IMG/VR virus record: IMGVR_UViG_3300049433_000040
Coordinates: 1-43,012 of that record
DNA length: 43,012 nt
From: a virus
Reading direction: 5' to 3' (one strand)
The stretch's first letter is position 1. Each line of letters opens with the position of its first letter. The translations under genes were made by a program, and so were the position numbers. Below are positions 9,037-20,000 of this stretch, in pieces. Under the pieces are notes generated by a model that was not told where the DNA came from, ran no database searches, and saw nothing but the letters and a program-made list of their open reading frames with translations.

Positions 9037-9696
9037 ATGGCAGTTCCTTACTCACGCAAGATGCTCATTCAGAGAATTAAAAAGCATATCAATGATGGAT
9101 ATGCTAATGACGCTTGGAGTACATCTGATAACGAATTGATGTTGTATATCGATCAGGCTATTGCTTTTGGAATAGTAGGGCAAGCGTGGAATAATGCAAA
9201 GCTCGCCGGAGTAATGGAAGTACCGGAAGCCTATTTGATAACATATCTGCTTCTTAATTTAACTCAAGATCCTATTTTAATGGATTGGTATGCAAAACTC
9301 CCGCAACCGCCAGTTTCTTTGCCTTTAGGATATAGTATCAATGAAGTATATTCTGCTACAACAGCATTAGGGAAAGGGATTAACTTTCTTCCAATAAAAA
9401 GTAAACGACAAGGGTATAGGGAATTTATGCCATTCCCTTCAGGAGGAAGTTATAGAGTAGAAAATGGAACCATTCGATTAAAATCAAATGATGGGTATCC
9501 ATTATTGAATATTCCTATTTATGTTCAAATGCCAACGTCAAGAACTAGCGATATTACCCAGGATATGAATTTGCCGGATGATGTAATACAGGTTATTTTT
9601 GATACGGTTGTTCAGCGATTAATCCAAAGGTATAGTCAGCCTAAAGATATTGTTCACGACGATCTCCCAGCAGGAAATACAAGTCTTAGATCATGA
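9037..9696 (+). CDS. Probable head-tail adaptor/ring protein
   Basis: A 219-residue protein starting MAVPYSRKML. The same frame is open upstream to 8914, but the ATG at 9037, two bases after the previous stop, is the natural start. The N-terminal third is helical (KMLIQRIKKHINDGY and following), then beta-rich, then a C-terminal helix ending in RYSQPKD and a short flexible tail. This helix-bundle-plus-strands composition fits adaptor (connector) proteins that bind under the portal. Its stop overlaps the next start as ATGA. The role comes from position and size. Confidence 0.6.
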   Translation: MAVPYSRKMLIQRIKKHINDGYANDAWSTSDNELMLYIDQAIAFGIVGQAWNNAKLAGVMEVPEAYLITYLLLNLTQDPILMDWYAKLPQPPVSLPLGYSINEVYSATTALGKGINFLPIKSKRQGYREFMPFPSGGSYRVENGTIRLKSNDGYPLLNIPIYVQMPTSRTSDITQDMNLPDDVIQVIFDTVVQRLIQRYSQPKDIVHDDLPAGNTSLRS

Positions 9697-10430
9697 GTGT
9701 AGAGATAAAACAATACGTTCCATTAAAACAGATTGTCAGCTATACGCTCGATGAAATGGATAAATCGATGGGGGACTTCGATAAATTTTGGATTTTGGCT
9801 TTCAGAGCGCTTGTGGATCTTTTATTTGATGTTACGGCGGAACCTATCACAGTCAGGCTACCAGTAAATGGTAATCAAACAGTTGATTTCCCTTCGGATT
9901 GTATATCATGGACAAAGATTGGTATCCTGAATAATAATGGAGAAGTCAGTACCCTTAAAATAAATAATGCCCTAACAACCTTTAAGGATACGAATCCAAA
10001 TAGACTCGCTCAATTGACACCAGATATAACGGATGGGCTGCCTACATTAATCAATAGTCCGTTCTATCTAAATTATTTTTATGATGGAGTATATCAACCT
10101 CTTTTTGGCGTTGGCGGCGGTTTAATTCAATACGGCGACTGTCGGGTTGACGATAAGAATAATGTAGTAATTCTTAGCCCGGACTTCAAATATAGTAGTA
10201 TCATTTTTGAATATATAAGTAGCCCTGAAAAGAATGGAGATTACACAGTTCCTTTGGCTTGTCAAGAGGCTATCATAGCATTCATAAAATGGAAAAGTAA
10301 ATTAGGCGCAAGAGAGGAATATATTGCTGAAAAGATTGGCGCAAGACGGAGGATGCCAAAAAAGAAAGTGACATTACAGGGCATCAATCAGGTGATTCGA
10401 GAATCTGAAGCTCAAAAATTAAGATCATAA
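9693..10430 (+). CDS. Probable ring/tail connector protein
   Basis: A 245-residue protein with an N-terminal helical segment and a beta-rich middle containing DFPSDCISWTKIG, which resembles connector families with a strand-rich insertion. The C-terminal helix is rich in Lys/Arg/Glu (IKWKSKLGAREEY) and ends in a basic stretch, RRRMPKKK. It begins at an ATGA overlap and ends in a TAATG overlap with the hub gene, so stoichiometry is probably controlled by coupling. It is probably a second ring between portal and tail hub. Resemblance to crAss-like ring proteins is an impression, not an alignment. Confidence 0.6.
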   Translation: MSVEIKQYVPLKQIVSYTLDEMDKSMGDFDKFWILAFRALVDLLFDVTAEPITVRLPVNGNQTVDFPSDCISWTKIGILNNNGEVSTLKINNALTTFKDTNPNRLAQLTPDITDGLPTLINSPFYLNYFYDGVYQPLFGVGGGLIQYGDCRVDDKNNVVILSPDFKYSSIIFEYISSPEKNGDYTVPLACQEAIIAFIKWKSKLGAREEYIAEKIGARRRMPKKKVTLQGINQVIRESEAQKLRS

Positions 10431-13400
10431 TGATTGAGATTAAAGAATTAGCTGGTGCAATGAATTATGACGATTCTCCTGAAGTGATCGGTAAAACCTT
10501 TCATCGCAGTGCAAGGAACTTGGAGTTTTATGGGGTGCCAGGGAACATGCGTCCACAGTCAGTAAAAGGAACCACCCTTATACCAAATATTTATCTTCCC
10601 AATACAGGGGTAAATTTAACTATTGGGTTACATTATGATTCAAATCAACAAAGATTATTTCTTTTCAATTACAATTCAGCAGGACGGCACGGCATTTATA
10701 TTTATTATACTCTTACGGTAGCATTTGTACGATTAATTGAAACAGGTGTTAATACCCAAGGAGATCCACTCGCCTTCACTCCTATTCGTATAGATGGAGT
10801 GGATATTATTTATGGGGATAATAACAGCGGGGATCTTCTCTTTTTCGTGGACAGCTTAAAAAGACCAAGAAAGTTAAATATAAATAGGATATTGGCTGGC
10901 ACATATTCTCCTATCAAAGATGATTATTTAAAAGTCATTAAAGCTCCACCGATAAGACCACCCGAATGCGTTTATGAAAATGATACTACTGTTACTGCCA
11001 ACAACTGCTTAAACTCTCTGTTCAAGTTTTGCTATACACTTATTTATGATGATTTTGAAGAAAGCGTATTTGGCAGCGGTTGTGCAATGGCCCTCCCATC
11101 CGATCCATTTGATCCTGCTAATAATGTTTCACAGACTAGGAATTGCCGTATTAGATTATATTTGCAAACAGGAGATCAAAATGTTAAGAAAATTCGTATT
11201 TATGCAAAGCAAACTAAAGACGGAGTTACTAGCGATTGGTTTGTCGTAGAGACAATAATAAAAGCAGATATGGGTATTAGTGACAATGGAGTTTACCAAT
11301 ATCTTTTTTATAATAATGGAAATTATGTGGCAGCAGATATAACTTTAGCATCATTACTTCAAGACGATGTTCCTCAATTTGCTAACTGTCAGGCACTATT
11401 AAATGGAACTACTATTTCTTATGGTGGTATTACAGAGGGATATGATTATTTAAACCCGACATTATTTCTTACGGCAACAAACGCGGCATCTCCGATATAC
11501 ACCATTAATGGGACTTTATTATGTGCATATTTTAATGGAATCTTTACTGGTAGTCAACCACAGGTAACTATATTTTTAACCGGCGTTGGAATAAACGATG
11601 GGTTTGGAAATCCCACTGATTTAGAAAAAGCGCCGTCTTTGTTATTCGTTCGTGCAAAATCGAATGGGTTGGCTATTAGTTTTAATTATAACAATGGGGC
11701 CGGCAATAGAAATATAGCAACTTTGTTATTTAATTTAAGAGGAGCCGCTACATCTGCTGGTTGGGTCTATGTGTCAAACACTACGAACAGTCTTACAATT
11801 TATTATCCGACAGGGGGTATTTTTTTAGATGCAGCCGGAACAACGGGAGAAAGTGCAGATATTTCATTATATAAAAGTCCAAGATTAGCGTTTTATCCGG
11901 AATCGAATTATCAATTCGGTAAGGTGTATTATGATAAAGATGGGCGTACTAACGGAGTTATAAGCGATGTTACCGGGAAGGTTAAAATGCCAACCTATAA
12001 TTACATTCAAGACCAAATCCCAGAAATAACGATTGATTTAAGCGCATCAAGACCTCCGCCATGGGCAGTATACTATCATATAGTAAGGACAGATACACTT
12101 ACTTACAATAAGCATACCTATTGGGTGACAAATCAAACATTTCAGAATGTTGGGTCCAACTCGGCAACTCAATTTGCTTATTTTGGCATAACAAATATCT
12201 TTGATTACAACACAACTATACAATCTACTGAAGGGGTCGTTAAATATGGTTTCGCTGCGGGGGACAGAATTAGGGTTCTTGGAAGGTATGCCGTAGATGG
12301 AACGTTCACTCAATTGAATTTAGATTATTCCATATTAGGATTGCAAACATCTATCGTAGTAAACGGGATTACTCAAATCGGGAATTTTGTTCAGATATAT
12401 TATCCAACATCAGACATAAATGCGAATTTTAAATTCGATGGGACAGATGATTTTCAAAATTACGAGATACTTCTTTATTCCTATAAGTCGTATTCTCCAA
12501 CCAATCAAAATGTATTTTTTGAAATCGGGCAAGAATATGGAATTGGATTTGCAGGGAGCGGGTTAGCTTATCATATGGGAAACGCAGGAGACAATCTAGT
12601 TAAGCTAACAGATGGGGATATATTCTACCGTCAACGAGTTGTCCCAACAGGAAATACTTATTATATAGATACGCTTGGATTTACGCAAAATACTTCTTAT
12701 AGCACTTTAAACACCTCTGATTTTACTGCTGTAAATAATAGCATTTATGAAATAACTGCAGGGTTTAATATAGCCGCAACTATTGCTGGAGGGATAACTC
12801 AATTTCCAATGTGGCAGCCAGCCCCTAATAAGGGGCAAATATGGAATAAATCAGGTAGCCCATTAAGTGTAAGATACAGGGGCACCATTCCTGTCACAGA
12901 TGCCGTAGATCCAAATGGGACTTTCGGCATGTATTTAAAAATAGAAGACTCTGCCTATAATGTAGTCTCTTTGCCTATTTTAATATCTCCCAAAAACGGA
13001 TTAGGCGTAGGCGTTCAAAATAATTATACGTTCGATTTAACTGTAGCAATCCCACCTAATTGTCAAGCATGGATACTAAACTATGCTGTCAATGAAATGG
13101 TAATCGGAGGATTCCAGTTGAGAATAGATATTATTAAAAATACAACAATACAAATATTTGAGCCTTCATTTAGCGACACATATAACGTTGTTACAAATTC
13201 AGATACACGACCAGATATTGTAGATACAACGGCCAGGCAAACTTATTTTAGTACACTATTCCGCTTCTCCCTTCCTTATCAGCCAGCAACATTTATCAAT
13301 AATACCAATAGGTTTACTCCTAATAATTTCGATGAATTTACAAAGGAGTACGGAGATATTATCCGTATGGTTGCATGGCAAAAAAGATTGCGAATATTTC

Positions 13401-14359
13401 AATATCGAAGATGTGGTGAAGTGGGAGTCTATGCCAAATTTATAAAAGACAATTCGGGGGTAAATCAGTTAGTCACTTCAGATACAATAATTACTTCTAA
13501 TAATATTCAATATTTTGAGGGCAATTTCGGGATAGCCAATCAGCAAAGTTCTCTAATTGTATCAGGATTTCAGTGTTATTTCCCAGACCCAATTAGAGGT
13601 GCAATCCTTCGACTTTCATTAGATGGGTTGAAAAATATCAGCGAAGAATTTAAAATGCAGACATTTGCGGGTAACAATCTTAGGCCATATCTAACGTCAC
13701 ATGCTTATCAATTTGGAGGCAATGCGAATATTTTAGGAACTTACAATTTCAAAAAAGATAAAGAAGGGGAGGTTATTTTTGTTATGCAAGGCGGCGGTTC
13801 CGGACCCAATGCAATTCCAGGAGAATCCATAGCATTTAATGAAAAAAATAATTCATTCCCTGGATTCTATGATATCAATGCAGATGCGATCTGTTGTGCC
13901 GAAAACCTATTACTATCTTGTCATAATGGGAACCTATATTCTCATGACAATACAATTGCCTATGCTAATTTTTATGGGGTTCAATATCAACCAATCATAG
14001 AATTAATATTCAATGATAATGTTGCTGTAAAGAAAACATTTGAAGCATTTTCTTACCAAGGAAATCAATTTATGGAAGCCTTTAATATAGGAGATATTTT
14101 GACAAGTCAACCGAATCCTCAAACTGGTCTTCCGCAAATTAGCAATCTTATCGCACAAGATTATGAAATAAAAGAAGGACTGTACTATGCGGCCTTTATG
14201 CGGGATGCCAACAGTAATATTAATCCTTTGGTTGGCCTAAATTCAGGAGATTATTTGAAAGGTACATGGATACGTATTTTATTGACTTATAGAGGTAGCA
14301 ACTTTGGATGGATATATCTTCCGTCGGTAAAATGGAATCAAAGTCCTAAAAACTTTTAA
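10430..14359 (+). CDS. Large tail hub/nozzle (muzzle-like) protein
   Basis: A 1309-residue, almost wholly beta-rich protein with very many Asn, Tyr, Gly, Thr and Phe residues and no signal peptide. The start MIEIKELAGAMNYDDSPEVI resembles the opening of hub or stabilisation proteins in short-tailed Bacteroidota phages. A protein of this length straight after ring proteins most likely forms the tail tube or nozzle, equivalent to tail tubular protein B or the crAss-like muzzle. There is no tape-measure gene, which agrees with a short tail. Base composition is AT-rich (for example 19 of 60 G+C in 12661-12720). Confidence 0.65.
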   Translation: MIEIKELAGAMNYDDSPEVIGKTFHRSARNLEFYGVPGNMRPQSVKGTTLIPNIYLPNTGVNLTIGLHYDSNQQRLFLFNYNSAGRHGIYIYYTLTVAFVRLIETGVNTQGDPLAFTPIRIDGVDIIYGDNNSGDLLFFVDSLKRPRKLNINRILAGTYSPIKDDYLKVIKAPPIRPPECVYENDTTVTANNCLNSLFKFCYTLIYDDFEESVFGSGCAMALPSDPFDPANNVSQTRNCRIRLYLQTGDQNVKKIRIYAKQTKDGVTSDWFVVETIIKADMGISDNGVYQYLFYNNGNYVAADITLASLLQDDVPQFANCQALLNGTTISYGGITEGYDYLNPTLFLTATNAASPIYTINGTLLCAYFNGIFTGSQPQVTIFLTGVGINDGFGNPTDLEKAPSLLFVRAKSNGLAISFNYNNGAGNRNIATLLFNLRGAATSAGWVYVSNTTNSLTIYYPTGGIFLDAAGTTGESADISLYKSPRLAFYPESNYQFGKVYYDKDGRTNGVISDVTGKVKMPTYNYIQDQIPEITIDLSASRPPPWAVYYHIVRTDTLTYNKHTYWVTNQTFQNVGSNSATQFAYFGITNIFDYNTTIQSTEGVVKYGFAAGDRIRVLGRYAVDGTFTQLNLDYSILGLQTSIVVNGITQIGNFVQIYYPTSDINANFKFDGTDDFQNYEILLYSYKSYSPTNQNVFFEIGQEYGIGFAGSGLAYHMGNAGDNLVKLTDGDIFYRQRVVPTGNTYYIDTLGFTQNTSYSTLNTSDFTAVNNSIYEITAGFNIAATIAGGITQFPMWQPAPNKGQIWNKSGSPLSVRYRGTIPVTDAVDPNGTFGMYLKIEDSAYNVVSLPILISPKNGLGVGVQNNYTFDLTVAIPPNCQAWILNYAVNEMVIGGFQLRIDIIKNTTIQIFEPSFSDTYNVVTNSDTRPDIVDTTARQTYFSTLFRFSLPYQPATFINNTNRFTPNNFDEFTKEYGDIIRMVAWQKRLRIFQYRRCGEVGVYAKFIKDNSGVNQLVTSDTIITSNNIQYFEGNFGIANQQSSLIVSGFQCYFPDPIRGAILRLSLDGLKNISEEFKMQTFAGNNLRPYLTSHAYQFGGNANILGTYNFKKDKEGEVIFVMQGGGSGPNAIPGESIAFNEKNNSFPGFYDINADAICCAENLLLSCHNGNLYSHDNTIAYANFYGVQYQPIIELIFNDNVAVKKTFEAFSYQGNQFMEAFNIGDILTSQPNPQTGLPQISNLIAQDYEIKEGLYYAAFMRDANSNINPLVGLNSGDYLKGTWIRILLTYRGSNFGWIYLPSVKWNQSPKNF

Positions 14360-14361
14360 TT

Positions 14362-14847
14362 ATGGAAGAAATTATCGCCCATAATAAGATAGATGAATTG
14401 GAGGTTGTTCTATTAGAATATCCCCCGGTAAGCTGTCCTTTAAATCACGAGTTTGTTCCAGGGATGTATATCAGAGAAATATTTATGCCAAAAGGAACAA
14501 TGATTACCTCCGTTATACATAATATTGAACATCCTTATTTTATAAGAACAGGACTTGTTTCAGTTTGGAGCGAAAATGATGGAGAGCAAATGCTTTATAC
14601 TAGTAATAGAGGGATAACAAAACCAGGAACTCGAAGAGTTCTGTACATTCATGAGGATACAGTATGGGTTACTGTACACAGGACTGATATTAGGCCTAAA
14701 GACGATAGCGAAGAATCTGTTATGGAGGCCGTAAATTTGATAATGGATGAAATTACAGAAGTAAGGCCAAACCCAATATTGGGGAAAATCTTTAGAAATA
14801 ATATTGTCATTAAAAATATTGAAGAACCTTTAAATGAATTAACATGA
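14362..14847 (+). CDS. Cupin-like small structural or accessory protein
   Basis: A 161-residue protein. Residues about 28-110 show the spaced strands of a double-stranded beta-helix (cupin). A hydrophobic/charged strand (MYIREIFMPKGTMITS) leads to HNIEHPYFIRTGLVSVW, with a later PGTRRVLYIHEDTVWVTVHRT. Histidines at the expected turns could bind a metal, but the canonical HxH(x)nE set is incomplete. A helical tail follows. It sits between the tail hub and the internal virion proteins and ends in an ATGA overlap. Cupins in phage tail regions are known; their role is unclear, and sugar or metal binding is possible. Confidence 0.6.
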   Translation: MEEIIAHNKIDELEVVLLEYPPVSCPLNHEFVPGMYIREIFMPKGTMITSVIHNIEHPYFIRTGLVSVWSENDGEQMLYTSNRGITKPGTRRVLYIHEDTVWVTVHRTDIRPKDDSEESVMEAVNLIMDEITEVRPNPILGKIFRNNIVIKNIEEPLNELT

Positions 14848-15557
14848 CAATGGTTGTAATTGGTGCCGGCGTAGGAATTGTAGGAGCCGGGTATAGTGTT
14901 TATAAGGGAATAAAACAAAGTTCGGACGCTAAAAAAATGATGCGAGATAATCAGCGACCCAATGAGTCTATTCCACAAGAAGAATTATCCAATCAACAAT
15001 TAGCTCAAAATATGTCTTTAGAAGGGCTACCTTCTGAACAATACGAACAGGCTAAAAAGAACATTCAGCGACAACAGGCGGCCGCTATCGCACAAAGTCA
15101 AGACAGGAGATCCGGAGTGGGGACAATAGGTGCTATTCAGCAAGGCACTAATGATGCCTACGGAAATTTAGATGCCGCCAGTGCCGGAATGAGAAGGCAA
15201 AATCAACTTGGGTTAATCAACGTTAACAGCCAAATATCTGGCTATAGAGATAAATTATTTGATTGGAATCAGCGACAAAAGTACATCGAAAATCAGAATT
15301 ACAGCATGAGTTTATTAGGAATGGGGAATCAAAATATTATGGGCGGCATTGACAAGGGGATAGCTGGGATTGGGAGTGCTTATGCAAGTGGCGCATTTGG
15401 TGGGAATAATAATGGACAAGGAGGAGACGTTTCGCCAAGAAGTAATCCTTATGATACCTCAGTGGCTAATACGGGAGGGTCTGCTGGGAGTCCTGCTGGT
15501 CAGTATCAGACAATCAATCCATATGCCTATTCAAGTTCGGCTCTAATTGGAGGATAA
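14844..15557 (+). CDS. Internal virion protein (hydrophobic N-terminus, Gly/Gln/Ser-rich)
   Basis: A 237-residue protein. The first 25 residues form a Gly-rich hydrophobic helix (VVIGAGVGIVGAGYSVY). A Gln/Ala-rich helical region follows (about 45-150), and the C-terminus is a disordered Gly/Asn/Ser/Tyr tail. This layout resembles the small internal (ejection) proteins of podoviruses, such as T7 gp14-type proteins that insert into the host envelope during DNA entry. It overlaps the preceding gene by ATGA and precedes two larger candidate cargo proteins. The assignment is by composition and position. Confidence 0.55.
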   Translation: MTMVVIGAGVGIVGAGYSVYKGIKQSSDAKKMMRDNQRPNESIPQEELSNQQLAQNMSLEGLPSEQYEQAKKNIQRQQAAAIAQSQDRRSGVGTIGAIQQGTNDAYGNLDAASAGMRRQNQLGLINVNSQISGYRDKLFDWNQRQKYIENQNYSMSLLGMGNQNIMGGIDKGIAGIGSAYASGAFGGNNNGQGGDVSPRSNPYDTSVANTGGSAGSPAGQYQTINPYAYSSSALIGG

Positions 15558-15568
15558 AATATATATAA

Positions 15569-17038
15569 ATGCCAGAAATAGGTGAAGTTCCAGGGGGCGG
15601 TAATCATCCGTGGGGAGACATAATACAGGTTCAAACTCCGGCGATAGATCGGCTTACGGCTCAATTACAGCAGCAGCAAGCTGACCGTAAAGCCTATGTC
15701 CAAAAAGAAGGCCAAAACACAGAAGATCTTTTAAATAAAGAATTAGCCAATGTCCGAAGCGTAGATATGAATACGGTTACAGATGCTTACAACAATTGGA
15801 AACAATTATCGCAACCACTTTACTTTAATAAAGGACTTCAGGCAAATCCTCGTAAGTTTAACGAGGCGCAAATGGCAGCCAATGCAGCATTGGGGTCATT
15901 AAGGACAAAAATAAATCAAAGTGCTAAACTGAATGAATTGGGGAAATCGATGGCCGCAAATAGGTTTGCCAAACCGGATGCGTATGATGATAATGCGGGG
16001 GATATGCTATCTACCCTTTACAGCACTCCAATGGATAAAGTAAATGCTGCTACTTATAAAGGGCAAACTGTAGACCTAACCAATATAGATAATTACAGGT
16101 ACAAGGCTGGTAATTATGATTTCGGGAAACTTCATCAGTCAGCTATCGGTAAATCGGTAACGCATTATGATGATGGTCAGACCGACGCAAGCGGCATACA
16201 AACTACTCAACATGGATATCAATATGGGAACACTCCTCTACAATATAGGGATGCATACCTGCCTGGATTAGCGGGAAGTCAAGCTAATAGAGGGGCAAGA
16301 GCCGGATGGGCTGAACACAGTGCTAATCAGCAAGACATAGATGCCTTGGACGCCGCTTACCAAAATTCTCCCAATTGGCAAAAAATGGGTATTGCTCCCC
16401 AACAATTGCCGCCATATAATCCGAATGATCCAGTAGGTAACGAAGCCACTTATCAAGCTAAAAAATACCTGGTAAGCATGAATCCGGCAGAAGTAAAGGC
16501 TTCTGTAGTCACAAACCAAGGGGCTAAAATGAAGGCAACTTTTAGTCATCAGGAATTAATGGAGACAATTAAAGAAGGGAATAGGGAAAAGCTAAAAACA
16601 TTGAGTCATGAGTTTAAGAGAATGGATATTAAAGAACAATCTTCCATATTGGATAATACCTATAATTCAATTATAGATGACGCTAAAAAATCAGGGACCA
16701 CTACCTATAAAACAGCTTCAGGACAAGTTTCAAAACAATACGAAATTAAAGTGTCTCCCGAAGTAAGAAAAGAGTTTTCCTTCGACGACGACAAGGGGCA
16801 TAAGATTTATCCGGATGCTTTCAGAATTGATGAAAATGGAAGTACGGTAACGCCTATATTTTATAAAGGTGCCGATGCTGGCAATCCAAATGCTTACAGA
16901 GGGGTGGATGCTGGACTTTCAAAGCCGATGACTTCTGTAGAGTTCAAAGCAAGATTAGGAAAGGCTCTTTTTGGAGCTAAAGAAGCTGTTAAGGAATCAT
17001 CTACTACAACAATCGGTTCAGGCATTAAATGGCAATAA
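15569..17038 (+). CDS. Internal virion/cargo protein
   Basis: A 489-residue hydrophilic protein, Gln- and Asn-rich, with a long N-terminal coiled region (LTAQLQQQQADRKAYVQK) and helical segments. A more beta-like C-terminal third contains FSFDDDKGHKIYPDAFRI. No catalytic motif is recognised. It lies directly before the giant virion protein and its stop forms a TAATG overlap with that gene, so the two are probably made together and co-packaged. It is probably an ejected or internal-core protein; an assembly chaperone is a possible alternative. Confidence 0.55.
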   Translation: MPEIGEVPGGGNHPWGDIIQVQTPAIDRLTAQLQQQQADRKAYVQKEGQNTEDLLNKELANVRSVDMNTVTDAYNNWKQLSQPLYFNKGLQANPRKFNEAQMAANAALGSLRTKINQSAKLNELGKSMAANRFAKPDAYDDNAGDMLSTLYSTPMDKVNAATYKGQTVDLTNIDNYRYKAGNYDFGKLHQSAIGKSVTHYDDGQTDASGIQTTQHGYQYGNTPLQYRDAYLPGLAGSQANRGARAGWAEHSANQQDIDALDAAYQNSPNWQKMGIAPQQLPPYNPNDPVGNEATYQAKKYLVSMNPAEVKASVVTNQGAKMKATFSHQELMETIKEGNREKLKTLSHEFKRMDIKEQSSILDNTYNSIIDDAKKSGTTTYKTASGQVSKQYEIKVSPEVRKEFSFDDDKGHKIYPDAFRIDENGSTVTPIFYKGADAGNPNAYRGVDAGLSKPMTSVEFKARLGKALFGAKEAVKESSTTTIGSGIKWQ

Positions 17039-20000
17039 TGGCAGAAACGCAAGAAATACAAGCACCACAAGTACAGGATCAGCAGGAACAGCCTATCCAG
17101 GGAGATCCTGCTGAAAAGTATTACAACTATCTTAAAAAGGCCGGAGCAGACACCCCTCCAACATTTGATTCATTTAAAAAAACGCTAAATGATACACAGT
17201 CTGCCCAACAATATTACAAATATCTTCGAGAAAAGAAATTCGATGCACCACCTACTTTTGAATCTTTTTCTAAAACACTGGGAGTAAGTCCGGTTATATC
17301 TTCGCAAGAGCCGACTTTACCTGAACATGAAATACAACATACATCTGTTCAAGATTTGAGGCATTTACAGGAGATGGCAAATCTCCCCATAAGAAGTGAA
17401 TCTACAGCAACCGGAGGAGTGGGTGGAAGTGCCGCATCCTATATTTATAATCAGGAAGATGTAGCAAGAAATAAATCCTATAAAGAACAATATGAAAAAC
17501 AGGCTCAGGAATTAAGTAAAACATGGGGGACTGACTTAAATGCTACAAAAAAAACATTGAATGATTTCCCAGATGAACAAGATGAAAATAAATTAAAAAA
17601 TTTTGCGTCTCTTTCAAAACAGAATCCAGTTATATACGACAGGTTAAAAGGAGCGAATGATATTCGGGTAGCAATAGCAAAATCTGGCCAGAATGGCGTT
17701 AATGACGCGAATGCTTTTAATCATCTTCAGCAGGCAGATAATTATCATGAACTCGTAGAGTATAACATTCCCTTGCAAAAAGAAATAATGTCTTCTCATA
17801 ATTTGGGGTCTCAATATAATGATATTCTTAAAAATACACAGTCGCCTCTTATCAATACACTTGACCCTGGTTTAAATGAAAAATACTGGAATAGCGATGA
17901 CAAAAAATTGGGATTGAACATATCGCAATATGCTGGGCTGGAAACCGAACGTCTTTTCAGTCCTAACAAAGCCCAAATGGACTTAGAGATTATTAAACAC
18001 GCTAAAGGATTAGATGAAGAAGGGCAGGCTAACCCAACTGACCTTAAAAAACAACCTTATGAATATCAGCGAGGAGTAGAGAATGTTCTTTACAATTTAG
18101 ATAAACAGGGGAGAGAAAACACGGCGCGTTATATTGCTGGGCAGAAACCGCAAATCGAAGCACAAGTCAATGATGCTCTTACAATGGCACAAACAAAAAT
18201 GAATAATGCCAAAACCAAGGAAGATCAGGATGCAATTAAGCAGGAATTTAATCAAAACCCTCTCATCCAAGAGGCGACAAAGTTAGAACAGGGCCAAGAT
18301 GAACTTAAATATGCTGAAATAAACGATCAGCGAAACTATCCATTGAATTTTGCAGATCAGGCCACTAGGGCTGTAAGAGATGCAATGGATGAGACACAAG
18401 GCGTTGGCACTAACATTGGCAAGTGGTTTGGGAATATATTACAGGGGGCCGGAGAATCGGCAGACAATACGATGCGTTGGATTAAGAATACCGCTATTAA
18501 TTTAGCAGGATCAGAAGGAGATAAGACATTTAATAATGCGAAAAATATTGGCCATCAAGATTTGACTGAATTATCGGCCTATGAGCCACATTCTTATACG
18601 GGTGTAGAAAGCCCCTTTAAAATTCCAGATAATCTTACCAAGGATGTACAGTCGGTATTCAATGATTCTTCTTTATCGGATAGTCAAAAAGAACAAAAGG
18701 CTACTGCTTTAGTACGTGATAATTTCGATCAATTGGAGATTAACCCGAAAGCAGGACAGCAGAACCTAACCGGAAAGGCGGCCATATTCCAAGCGGCTAA
18801 TGTAATGGGACAAATATTGGGGATAGCCAATCAATCTTTTTTATTGGGAGGGGTAATTGGAGATGCTAATAAATTGCAGCAAATGGCTACAACCTTCACC
18901 CCTATGTATATGAGTACGCAAAATCAAATATACGAACAGGCGCTGAAGAACGGAGACGAGCACCCGTTACTAAAATCCAATTTAGACGCTACAATCATTT
19001 CCTTGGCAAGCCTTATTAATCCTGATATAAAGGTAGTCAGGGGGATGGTTGGAGCCGAATCGGGCGTAGGAAAGACGCTGGCAGGGATTAGTGATGAAAC
19101 ATGGAACAAAGTCCTTTCCAGCAATAAGCCAATTGTTGATAGAGCCATTGGAGTGGCAAAGGCAACCGGCAAACAATTGGGTCTTGCCAATCTGCAATAT
19201 GGGCTTATCGTACCTACAGTAGAGGCCATATCCCATAAGGCTATATTTAATGAAGATTCAAATTTAGGAGACAAAATAAAAGATGCAGTTATTCAAACAA
19301 GTCTAACCATGGCGCTCCCGGCTATTCTTCATGGAGCATGGGGAGGAGTAAAGGCTACAGATGTTAATCCGGCTCAAAAATATGCTATTGTAGAAGCTGG
19401 ATTGCATTCGGATTTTAATATCGAATTGATTGACGGACGTATTAAAGCCGGAGAGATCAGCGAAATACGAGGCCATGAGATGAAGCAAATGGTAAAACAT
19501 GCCGGAGAAATCCTGCAAAATTCAGAAATGGTTAAAACCGACGGAACGCCTATGAATGAAAAGGAGGTTTCCGATACAGTATATAATATGCTTCGCATTC
19601 GGATTTTGGAAGGAAAATTAAAGAATGCAGCCGAACCAGTTAAGCCAATCATAGAAGAAAGAATACATGAACTTAACAAAGATATCGCCGATCTGCATAC
19701 TTCCGAATCTGATAAGCAAAAAGCAGAACTGAATCAACTACTCCATGACAATTTGGGCAGGATCAAAGACAAGATGCCAACAATGGAAGGGCCTATTAAG
19801 GACGCCATTGCTAGGAATGAACCAGAAGAGGTTTACAAAGAAATTGCTTCGCAGGCATTGGAAACCACAAAGGTAGATGGTAAAGAGGTTAGTTCTAGGC
19901 CATTGGCTGAAGAAATATTCGGCAAAGCGCTAGTCGAAAAAGCCATCGAGCTATCGAAAAAGCCTAAAAAAGAACTGGTTTCCCAAGAAGAGAAAAACGT

